From assembly GCA_946537565.1 (NCBI GenBank), contig CAMNFW010000051.1, positions 1-11,177 on the forward strand: DNA of 11,177 nucleotides, written 5' to 3'. This stretch comes from an uncultured Ruminococcus sp. (GTDB lineage: Bacteria; Bacillota; Clostridia; Oscillospirales; Ruminococcaceae). Within the stretch, counting starts at the first letter, position 1. Each line of letters begins with the position of its first letter. Shown here one piece after another: positions 1 to 6,604 of this stretch. The translations under genes and the position numbers were made by a program. Under the pieces are notes generated by a model, which made no database searches, had not been told where the DNA came from, and saw only the letters and a list, made by a program, of their open reading frames with translations.

Positions 1-1331
1 CCGTCAACCTCTTCAAGGGTAACAGCATCACTGCTCACGTCGATAAAGTCATAGTAATAGGACTTGATTCCGCTCTGATGCTCAATTTCAAGCTCAACAG
101 CGACCTTATCACCCTTGACGATATCCGGCTCCTCATCGAATACAAGTTCAAGAGTATAAGTAACGTGTTCTTTCTTTGCTTCGATAGTAGTTTTATTGCC
201 GTCAGTTTCGTTTTTAGTAACGACATAGGGCTTGATCATTGAATCAGAAGCCTTATCCGGATCAGTGATATCATTATATCCTTCGATCGGAGCATTCTGA
301 ACGAAGGTATGATAAACACGAATCTGATCCTTTCCGGTTCCGGTAACACTGTCATCAATGATGATAGTGTACTTTTCGGGATTATAGCCGATGGTATTGC
401 CGGTTTCATTGCCTTCATCGTCGATCTCCTTGAATTCAAAAAGATTAACTTTTGATGAAGCATTGCTCTCCGGATCGATCTTTGTCATTGAATAGCCGAC
501 GATTTTATTTGTTTCATTGTCTGCAAGCTTAGCAAGAACATAGTAGTCTGCTTTATCATCAGTATCAACCGGTGCAAGTGTTGTACCGTCGAAGTCATAG
601 AAATTAACTTCGACCTTATGACCGCCCTGAGCATCAAACTGGAAGAAATAAGAAGGATACTCAACCTGAAGCGGATTCTCCTCATCTCTGATCTTAATGC
701 TCATGCCGTTTATTGTATCAACAACATCACAGTTATTTCCAGCAAGGACATCGGAAAGATCAATATCATCACCAGCGAGGTCAACGGAAGTATCCTTATT
801 TTTAATAAGTGTGAAGTCATAGGACTCAACAATCGGTGAAACCTCCTGCTGTGTTGGAGGTCCTCCCCACATTCCCGGCACTGATACCGTCTTGGTCGGA
901 AGTGAAACTCCTAACGCACCGCTTGACCAGCTGGAAACATTATCAGCATTGATCTCGATCAGCTTGTAGAAATCTCTGTTTGTATCCCCCTCTTCATACG
1001 GGAAATTTGGTCTCTGCGGTCCTTCCCATGTATACGTCATGTAGTAATCAGCGGCATGTTCATGCACAAGCAGGTAATAAAGATTATCATCTGTAGTGAC
1101 CTTTGCTTCATTACCGCCCAGATCAGTAAAACCGATCCTGACCGAGGCAGAATTGAGGATATCATTGCCGTAGTAACCAAGAGCCGGTTCATCTGATTTA
1201 AAGATAGGCCCGGCTTCTGCAGAAGCAGTTAACTCACCTGCCAGAGGCAAGGAGTTAGGCAGCGCATACGTCAGCGTTATAACCGCCGAAGTCACACCGC
1301 TGAGCAATCTATTGCCCATTTTTTTCTTCAT
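1..1331 (-). CDS. Large secreted repeat-containing protein, 5' part only (runs off the left edge)
   Basis: Reading the minus strand from the ATG at 1331 gives an uninterrupted 443-codon frame with no stop before the window edge, so the C-terminus is missing. The start is preceded by a GAAAGGGTGG ribosome site about 6 nt away. Residues 1-40 form a signal peptide: basic MKKKMGNR, a hydrophobic stretch at about 10-31, then a likely cleavage near ASAEA. I see no lipobox and no enzyme motif. The mature part is acidic, rich in Asp, Tyr and Thr, and beta-strand-like. Two stretches resemble each other, about 63-130 and 239-303: V-x-(I/V)-x-F-x-D, then TDD, then YY(L/V)L, ending near an F-x-(K/L)-x-x-E/I segment. 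This suggests tandem extracellular beta-sandwich modules. It is read divergently from the GH95 block and has its own promoter. Likely an extracellular or cell-surface protein of unknown function; adhesin or scaffold roles are guesses. Confidence 0.85.
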   Translation of the reverse strand, partial: MKKKMGNRLLSGVTSAVITLTYALPNSLPLAGELTASAEAGPIFKSDEPALGYYGNDILNSASVRIGFTDLGGNEAKVTTDDNLYYLLVHEHAADYYMTYTWEGPQRPNFPYEEGDTNRDFYKLIEINADNVSSWSSGALGVSLPTKTVSVPGMWGGPPTQQEVSPIVESYDFTLIKNKDTSVDLAGDDIDLSDVLAGNNCDVVDTINGMSIKIRDEENPLQVEYPSYFFQFDAQGGHKVEVNFYDFDGTTLAPVDTDDKADYYVLAKLADNETNKIVGYSMTKIDPESNASSKVNLFEFKEIDDEGNETGNTIGYNPEKYTIIIDDSVTGTGKDQIRVYHTFVQNAPIEGYNDITDPDKASDSMIKPYVVTKNETDGNKTTIEAKKEHVTYTLELVFDEEPDIVKGDKVAVELEIEHQSGIKSYYYDFIDVSSDAVTLEEVD

Positions 1332-1457
1332 AGTTTTCCACCCTTTCTATAAATTTTTTAAAAAATGATCCAAGTTCTTCTATTCCGAATCCAGTGCTGT
1401 CTGTACACAACGCCGCAATAATCGGTCAAAAAACCGCATCATATTTTTAATAAGATA

Positions 1458-1486
1458 ATTATATCACATAATTTATCAAAACGCAA
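1458..1486 (-). promoter_or_regulatory. Sigma-A promoter (extended -10) for the secreted-protein gene
   Basis: On the minus strand a -35 TTGCGT (1481-1486) is separated by exactly 17 bp from TATAAT (1458-1463), which is preceded by TGA and so is an extended -10. The predicted start is near 1451, giving a leader of about 120 nt before the ATG at 1331. The leader includes a short CGGT/ACCG hairpin near 1423-1436. Confidence 0.7.
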
Positions 1487-1608
1487 TATTATATTCAAAA
1501 TTTAAATGATTTTTATACTGATAATTATGTCAGTTTCGACTAATGCTGTCAGAATGAAGCGTCAGGTTTTTTCTTAAAAAAGGAAATCCTCGGCAGTTTA
1601 ACTTAGCC

Positions 1609-1637
1609 GTCTGAAAAATTCACTTCAATTTTCAGAC
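1609..1637 (-). repeat. 9-bp inverted repeat overlapping the micropeptide stop codon
   Basis: GTCTGAAAA (1609-1617) and TTTTCAGAC (1629-1637) are perfect complements around an 11-nt loop. Read on the minus strand, the TGA stop of the small ORF lies inside the first arm. No T-run follows directly. A TTTTTT stretch occurs about 30 nt further on, after a weaker CGGC/GCCG stem, so this may be part of a 3' end or an mRNA-stabilising hairpin rather than a classical terminator. Confidence 0.5.
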
Positions 1638-1721
1638 AAATCCACTTGTATTATTAACAGTGAAAGATACGAGAATATTTCCAGAACGGTAACTCATTGT
1701 CATATTGCCATATTGAATCAT
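1632..1721 (-). CDS. Putative 29-residue micropeptide, unrecognised
   Basis: An ATG at 1721 opens 29 codons ending at TGA (1632-1634). The peptide starts MIQYGNMTMSYRSGN and ends in NNTSGFV. It is uncharged apart from one Arg, rich in Ser, Thr and Asn, with no Cys, no signal peptide and no clear membrane helix. The ribosome site is AAAGGAGG (1731-1738), with GGAGG exactly 9 nt before the ATG, among the best in the window. Upstream lie a perfect consensus promoter, an operator-like inverted repeat and a hairpin-bearing leader of about 134 nt; a hairpin covers the stop codon. I know of no family with this sequence. It could be a signalling peptide, a leader peptide or a small regulatory protein. 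The expression signals, not homology, are the reason for calling it. Confidence 0.6.
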   Translation of the reverse strand: MIQYGNMTMSYRSGNILVSFTVNNTSGFV

Positions 1722-1728
1722 AGCAGCA

Positions 1729-1738
1729 CCCCTCCTTT
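1729..1738 (-). promoter_or_regulatory. Strong Shine-Dalgarno of the micropeptide
   Basis: The minus strand reads AAAGGAGGGG here, with GGAGG ending 9 nt before the ATG at 1721. This near-perfect ribosome site in AT-rich non-coding DNA is the main argument that the 29-codon ORF is translated. Confidence 0.7.
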
Positions 1739-1795
1739 ATGTAAAAATTTCACAGTTAAATGTCAGCTGTACAGATATCTGATATTTACTGTCAG

Positions 1796-1818
1796 GTGGG
1801 ATAGTTCAAATACCCCAC
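1796..1818 (-). promoter_or_regulatory. Hairpin in the leader of the micropeptide transcript
   Basis: The minus-strand transcript can pair GUGGGGUA with UAUCCCAC (8 bp, including one G-U) across a 7-nt loop. It lies between the predicted start of transcription (about 1855) and the ribosome site (1731-1738). It is not followed by a T-run, so it is not a simple attenuator. It could be a protein or ligand binding element, or a DNA operator. Confidence 0.45.
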
Positions 1819-1831
1819 AAGTTGATAGGTA

Positions 1832-1867
1832 TATAATAAAACAAATACACTAATATGTTTTATTATA
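1832..1867. promoter_or_regulatory. Operator-like perfect 12-bp inverted repeat over the micropeptide promoter
   Basis: TATAATAAAACA (1832-1843) and TGTTTTATTATA (1856-1867) are perfect complements with a 12-bp spacer. The right arm contains the minus-strand -10 (1862-1867), and the predicted transcription start falls at the arm and spacer boundary. A dimeric repressor bound here would block the promoter. The left arm also carries a plus-strand TATAAT, but I find no plus-strand -35 at the right distance. Confidence 0.55.
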
Positions 1868-1890
1868 ATATAAATCTGACTGTGTGTCAA
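1862..1890 (-). promoter_or_regulatory. Perfect consensus sigma-A promoter of the micropeptide unit
   Basis: The minus strand has TTGACA (1885-1890), a 17-bp spacer (1868-1884) and TATAAT (1862-1867), matching both hexamers and the optimal spacing exactly. Transcription would start near 1855 and run leftward. Such a strong promoter usually needs repression, which fits the inverted repeat over its -10. Confidence 0.8.
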
Positions 1891-2142
1891 TAATTTAAGT
1901 AAATTCTTAATAATTTGTGAATAAAATCAGCATTTTGCACTACGGAATATCATTCGTTTTAGTAATTATATCTTGCTAACAAAATTCCGTTTGGTATAAA
2001 ACGCCTGTCATTCTCCTGTGTGATAATAAAATATTATAATTTAAATACAGTTTGCTCCCGGCTGTCCTCTCGTATAAATCCATAAAACTGAGCTTACATA
2101 TATCTTTATATTTAATTAATATTACAAAGTTTGAAAAGATGT

Positions 2143-2171
2143 TTGCAAAGCTGCCGGAACTATGTTATAAT
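2143..2171 (+). promoter_or_regulatory. Sigma-A promoter of the GH95 gene and probably the following operon
   Basis: TTGCAA (2143-2148) is separated by 17 bp from TATAAT (2166-2171), preceded by TGT as an extended -10. The start is predicted near 2178, leaving a leader of about 76 nt. A 6-bp complementary pair, GTATAG (2178-2183) and CTATAC (2208-2213), sits at the very start of the transcript and may form a weak stem. No sugar-regulator operator is obvious. Confidence 0.75.
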
Positions 2172-2254
2172 AACTGTGTATAGTCACGCAAAATCATAAA
2201 TTCCCGGCTATACTATTTATATATATTATATTCAACTGATAGGAGCTGCTTTTT

Positions 2255-4573
2255 ATGCCCACTGAAACACTTTTGAAATACAATAAACCTGCTGAAAATT
2301 TTGACCAGGCTTTGCCTGTGGGCAACGGAAGAATAGGCGGAATGATCTTTGGCGGTGCAGCTGAAGAGCTTATAAAGCTGAACGAAGACTCGGTGTGGTC
2401 AGGCGGACTGCGCCAGCGTGTAAATCCTGATGCTCAAGAGGGACTTAAGGAAGTCCGCAGTCTTCTGGCAAAGGGTGATATTCCGGCTGCGGAAAAGACT
2501 GCTTTCGAGAAATTGCAGGGAGTTTCGCCTAATATGCGTCATTATATGCCGCTGGGCGATCTCAGGATAAATATGCAGCTTCCCGGAAAGGCAAAGGATT
2601 ATTCCCGTACCCTTGATATATCCACAGCGGTATCAGCTGTTTCTTTCACAGTTAACGATATCCGCTATACCCGTGAAGTTTTTGTCTCTGCATCTGACGA
2701 GGCTATGATAATCAGGATAACCTGTGACGAACCGGGTATGATAAGCCTTGAATGCTCCATTGACGGCAGAGATGATTACTACGACAACAACCGACCCTGC
2801 GGAGAAAATATGCTTATGTACAACGGCGGCACCGGCAGCCGTGACGGTATATTTTTTGCTGTGGCTGTCGGCGCATCAGCTGAGGGCGGCAGCCTGAGAA
2901 CTCTCGGCGGAAAGCTTAAGGCTGAGAATGCAGATTCTGTGACAATAGCCCTGTCAGTCCGCACAAGCTTTTACACCGAAAACTATGAAGAATCCGCAGA
3001 GCTTGACGCTGAAATGGCTTTGCAGTGCGGATACGAGGAGCTTTACTACCGCCATGTCAGCGACTATAAAGAGCTTTTTGACCGGGTCGAGCTGAATCTC
3101 ATTGACAACAGCGGTGAGGATCTCTCCAGACTTACCACCAGCGAAAGACTTACAAGACTGAAAGGCGATGAGCTTAACAGCAAGGACTGCGAAAGGCTTA
3201 TCCATGACAATAAACTCATTGAGCTTTACTTCAATTTCGGACGCTATCTCATGATCTCCGGCAGCCGTCCGGGTACGCAGCCCCTGAACCTGCAAGGCAT
3301 CTGGAATCAGGATATGTGGCCGGCTTGGGGCAGCAGATATACTATTAATATTAATACAGAAATGAACTACTGGCCTGCTGAAAGCTGCGGACTTTCTGAA
3401 TGTCATCTTCCGCTTTTTGATCTGCTGGAGCGTGTCTGTGAAAACGGCAGGATAACCGCAAAGGAAATGTACGGCATAAACAAAGGCTTTGTCTGCCACC
3501 ACAATACCGATATATGGGGCGATACAGCTCCCCAGGATCTGTGGATGCCCGCTACGATATGGCCCACCGGCGGCGCATGGCTGGCGCTTCATATCTTCCA
3601 GCACTATGAATACACCCTCGACAAGGACTTTCTTGCCGAAAAATATCATATACTCAAAGAGGCAGCAGAATTTTTTGCTGAATACCTCATTGAGGACAGC
3701 GAAGGCAGACTTGTGACCTGTCCGTCTGTTTCACCGGAAAACACTTATCTCACCGAAGACGGTGTTAAAGGCTGTCTCTGCGCCGGTCCTTCAATGGACT
3801 CACAGATAATAACTGTGCTGTTCACCGATGTCATCAAGGCTGCTGAGGTACTGGGCATTGATCAGGAATTATCCCGGAAGCTGGCTGATATGCTGAAAAA
3901 ACTGCCTCAGCCGGAAATAGGCAAATACGGTCAGATAAAGGAATGGGCAGTGGATTATGACGAGGTCGAGATTGGTCACAGACATATATCCCAGCTCTTT
4001 GCCCTTCACCCGGCAGAGCTTATAACTCCCCATAAGACCCCAAAGCTTGCAGATGCTGCAAGAGCTACCCTTGTACGCAGACTGATACACGGCGGAGGCC
4101 ATACAGGCTGGAGCTGCGCCTGGATAACGAATATGTGGGCAAGACTTTATGACGGCAGAATGGTCTACGAAAACCTGAAAAAACTCCTTTCCCATTCAAC
4201 TAATCCCAATATGCTCGACAATCATCCGCCGTTCCAGATCGACGGAAATTTCGGCGGAACAGCTGCAATTGCAGAAGCTCTTCTGCAAAGTGTTGACGGC
4301 GAGATAATTCTTCTTCCAGCATTGCCAGACGAGTGGAGCAGCGGTCACATCAAAGGTCTAAGAGCAAAGGGCGGCTTTGAAGCTGATATCGAATGGAAAG
4401 ACGGAAAACTCTCAGCTGCACGCATCATATCCCACTGCGGAGGAGAATGCAGACTCCGTACAAACTGTGTTGCAAGCATAACCTGCGGCGGCACTACCGT
4501 AGATTCACGCATAGATGACGGAGTTATCATCTTCAATACTATCGAAGGAAAGACCTATACAGTCAAGCCGTAA
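2255..4573 (+). CDS. GH95 glycoside hydrolase (alpha-L-fucosidase or alpha-L-galactosidase)
   Basis: A 772-residue protein with no signal peptide, so probably cytoplasmic, acting on short oligosaccharides after uptake. The N-terminus ([23 protein letters not shown]) is the beta-sandwich typical of GH95, followed by an (alpha/alpha)6 barrel and a small C-terminal beta domain. Landmarks: [18 protein letters not shown] with N365 and N367, Glu495 in SVSPEN as likely general acid, GHRHIS at 574-579, and Asp663 in FQIDGNFGG. From what I recall of Bifidobacterium AfcA (Asn421, Asn423, Glu566, Asp766), these are the catalytic residues, and all are present. Length is normal for intracellular members. 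Thr363, two residues before the first Asn, is where fucosidases often have His. That hints at L-galactose preference. Ribosome site AGGAG lies 9 nt before the ATG; first gene after the promoter. The family is certain, the substrate is not. Confidence 0.95.
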   Translation: MPTETLLKYNKPAENFDQALPVGNGRIGGMIFGGAAEELIKLNEDSVWSGGLRQRVNPDAQEGLKEVRSLLAKGDIPAAEKTAFEKLQGVSPNMRHYMPLGDLRINMQLPGKAKDYSRTLDISTAVSAVSFTVNDIRYTREVFVSASDEAMIIRITCDEPGMISLECSIDGRDDYYDNNRPCGENMLMYNGGTGSRDGIFFAVAVGASAEGGSLRTLGGKLKAENADSVTIALSVRTSFYTENYEESAELDAEMALQCGYEELYYRHVSDYKELFDRVELNLIDNSGEDLSRLTTSERLTRLKGDELNSKDCERLIHDNKLIELYFNFGRYLMISGSRPGTQPLNLQGIWNQDMWPAWGSRYTININTEMNYWPAESCGLSECHLPLFDLLERVCENGRITAKEMYGINKGFVCHHNTDIWGDTAPQDLWMPATIWPTGGAWLALHIFQHYEYTLDKDFLAEKYHILKEAAEFFAEYLIEDSEGRLVTCPSVSPENTYLTEDGVKGCLCAGPSMDSQIITVLFTDVIKAAEVLGIDQELSRKLADMLKKLPQPEIGKYGQIKEWAVDYDEVEIGHRHISQLFALHPAELITPHKTPKLADAARATLVRRLIHGGGHTGWSCAWITNMWARLYDGRMVYENLKKLLSHSTNPNMLDNHPPFQIDGNFGGTAAIAEALLQSVDGEIILLPALPDEWSSGHIKGLRAKGGFEADIEWKDGKLSAARIISHCGGECRLRTNCVASITCGGTTVDSRIDDGVIIFNTIEGKTYTVKP

Positions 4574-4658
4574 CATTTTTTAAAAAAACTCTTCACAGCC
4601 GATTTTTCAGCAAAAGAGGAGATATGGCAACCCTATCTGTCAGGAGAGAATAAAAAAT

Positions 4659-6590
4659 ATGAAGACAAAAAAATTTATCGCACTGGCAGCAGCCGCAGTT
4701 TTTGCACTTACCGGCACTGTCTCCTGCGCCAACAAAAAGAAATCAGATCAGTCTGATAACGTCAGCGATATTGAGATAATCGAAGACCCTGACCTTATCG
4801 AATCCTCCACAAGCTATGAGCTGAGTGAAGAGGAAGTCGAAAAATACCCGGACTATCCCATATCCTACCCGGAGATACAGCAGAAAAAAACCGGTGATCT
4901 ATATGAAGCTGAGGACGCACAGTTAAACGGTGATCTTACCATTGAAGGCAAAAAATCTGAAAAAGATGCCGGTGAAGATGACTCAGGCAGCAATGATACA
5001 GCTGAAGCTGAAAATAATGACAGCCAGAACAGTGATGATGAAAACAGCGAAAATGATGAAAAGAAAAACGAAGCTGCCAAACCTGACGATCCTCTGTCTA
5101 AATACAGCGGTGACGGCTATGTTACGGGTTTCAAGATCGACGGAAGCAGCTCTGTCACCTTCAAGGTCAAGGCTCCCAGCAACCAGCACTATGATCTTTC
5201 CTTCAGCATCGCATCGCAGCGCCAGATAAGCTGTCTCGTCACCCTCAACGGCAATGAGGTCACAACGTTCAAATCTATGGATGACGGCGAATTCACCCTC
5301 ATTACCATTTATGGTGTATTTCTTGTCAAAGGCGAATCTGAGATCGAAATACGCCCGGAAAACGGCAATCTCTGTCTTGACTATCTCAGGCTTTCCAACA
5401 ACACCTCCCTCAATGACATCAGCTATGATGCTGAGGATCAGCTGGTGAACAAAGATGCCGGCGAGTCTGCCCGTGAGCTTAAAAACTTCATGACCGAAAA
5501 TTACGGAAAATACGTCCTTACCGGTCAGTATGCCTCCGACGAGACCAACAAGGAGCTTGACCTGGTTTACCGCTCTACGGGAAAATATCCGGTTATACGC
5601 TTCTCAGCTATCCACAACGGAAAAAACTCCTTCGATGAAACATTCAAGGATATAGATGCCTGCGCTGACTGGTACAGAAAAGGCGGAATAGTTGGTCTTA
5701 TGTGGTACTGGGAAAGCCCCAGCAAAAAGAAACCGTCAGTTTATGCAAAGGAGACAGATTTTGTTCTTTCCGATGCAATGACAGATGAAAAGATCGCACT
5801 CATGGATCAGGAGGATATCCGTGGACTTTACGGCGAGGGAAAAATTTCCGAGCAGTGCTATGGACTGATTCTTGATATAGACAATATGGCAGGGCAGCTT
5901 ACTTCCCTGAAAAATAAAGGTATCCCTGTACTCTGGAGACCTCTCCATGAAGGAAGCGGAGACTGGTTCTGGTGGGGCGCAAGCGGCACAGAAGCCTATA
6001 ACTGGCTGTGGGAACTGCTTTACAACCGTCTTACCGGCTATTTTGGTCTGGATAATCTTATCTGGATCTGGAACGGTCAGAGCGAGGATTCTCTGGTCAA
6101 CAAAAAAACCTTCGACATCGCTTCGCTGGATATATATCTTGGAAAGGGAAAGGATTTCGGCAGCCGCTATGAACAGTTTGCTGCCCTGCAAAAGATCGTC
6201 GGAAAGGATAAGCTGATCGCTATGAGCGAGTGCAGCTGTGTGCCGGATATAGATGCTTCTTTCCGTGACAAATCCGTATGGTCATTTTTTGGCCTCTGGT
6301 ACGGAAAATACCTTGAAAATGACAAGGGCGACCTTACCGAAGACTACTGCTCAAAAGACACTTTCATCAGAACTTATAACTCTGACGGCGCTCTGACACT
6401 TGACGAATATATCAAGCTCAGAGGCGGTGAACCCCTTAAAACTGAAGGCACTTCTTCCACAGCCGCTGCTTCCACTACTGCTGCAACTGCTGCTTCAACT
6501 GCTGCTTCAACTGCTGCTTCCGACAGCAATGCCGCTGAAACTGAAAACAATAACGATAACAACACTGAGACCACTGCGGCAAGCCAATGA
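4659..6590 (+). CDS. Surface lipoprotein: CBM35-like domain plus GH26 (beta-mannanase type) catalytic domain
   Basis: A 643-residue protein. Residues 1-23 are a lipoprotein signal with lipobox TVSC, so Cys23 is lipidated and the enzyme sits on the outer face of the membrane. A CBM35-like module starts at YEAEDAQLNG (82-91) and resumes at YSGDGYVTGF (149-158), ending near 247. Between the two lies an acidic Asp/Glu/Asn/Ser insert of about 50 residues. GH26 spans roughly 259-580: VLTGQY, TGKYPVIR, GLMWYWESP, WRPLHEGSGDWFWWG with acid/base Glu431, NLIWIWNG, and the nucleophile Glu524 in MSECSCVPD. GH26 enzymes are mostly endo-beta-1,4-mannanases, though some cut mixed-linkage glucan or xylan, so mannan is probable, not shown. 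The tail from about 590 is low-complexity Ala/Thr/Ser then Asn/Glu. The AGGAG site is 12 nt from the ATG, slightly long. It follows GH95 by 85 nt without a clear terminator. Confidence 0.92.
   Translation: MKTKKFIALAAAAVFALTGTVSCANKKKSDQSDNVSDIEIIEDPDLIESSTSYELSEEEVEKYPDYPISYPEIQQKKTGDLYEAEDAQLNGDLTIEGKKSEKDAGEDDSGSNDTAEAENNDSQNSDDENSENDEKKNEAAKPDDPLSKYSGDGYVTGFKIDGSSSVTFKVKAPSNQHYDLSFSIASQRQISCLVTLNGNEVTTFKSMDDGEFTLITIYGVFLVKGESEIEIRPENGNLCLDYLRLSNNTSLNDISYDAEDQLVNKDAGESARELKNFMTENYGKYVLTGQYASDETNKELDLVYRSTGKYPVIRFSAIHNGKNSFDETFKDIDACADWYRKGGIVGLMWYWESPSKKKPSVYAKETDFVLSDAMTDEKIALMDQEDIRGLYGEGKISEQCYGLILDIDNMAGQLTSLKNKGIPVLWRPLHEGSGDWFWWGASGTEAYNWLWELLYNRLTGYFGLDNLIWIWNGQSEDSLVNKKTFDIASLDIYLGKGKDFGSRYEQFAALQKIVGKDKLIAMSECSCVPDIDASFRDKSVWSFFGLWYGKYLENDKGDLTEDYCSKDTFIRTYNSDGALTLDEYIKLRGGEPLKTEGTSSTAAASTTAATAASTAASTAASDSNAAETENNNDNNTETTAASQ
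6485..6520 (+). repeat. Three perfect 12-bp tandem repeats in the GH26 tail
   Basis: AACTGCTGCTTC occurs three times in a row (6485-6496, 6497-6508, 6509-6520), with degenerate copies just before. It encodes Ala-Ala/Ser/Thr repeats in the disordered C-terminal tail. The copy number is likely to vary between strains by slippage and would not break the frame. Confidence 0.85.
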
Positions 6591-6604
6591 CGAGGTGATA
6601 AACA

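Noticed and set aside
1942..1990. ACGGAAT and ATTCCGT, a 7-bp inverted repeat separated by 35 bp.
   Set aside because: Short arms far apart, with no promoter or gene positioned to use them.
1976..2011. Minus-strand 11-codon ORF preceded by AGGAG.
   Set aside because: The AGGAG is 1 nt from the ATG and there is no matching promoter; most likely chance.
2159..2213. ACTAT/ATAGT and GTATAG/CTATAC repeats around the GH95 promoter as an operator.
   Set aside because: Arms are only 5-6 bp and AT-rich; kept only as a remark in the promoter entry.
2954..3649. Long minus-strand open frame inside GH95, and others of this kind inside GH26, the HAD-like gene and the transglutaminase gene.
   Set aside because: They lie opposite well-supported genes, lack ribosome sites and show no protein family features.
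4624..4653. Nine-codon upstream ORF before the GH26 gene, preceded by AGAGGAG and overlapping the GH26 ribosome site.
   Set aside because: The purine-rich site ends only 2 nt before its ATG, too close for normal initiation, and the peptide is too short to judge. Coupling cannot be excluded.
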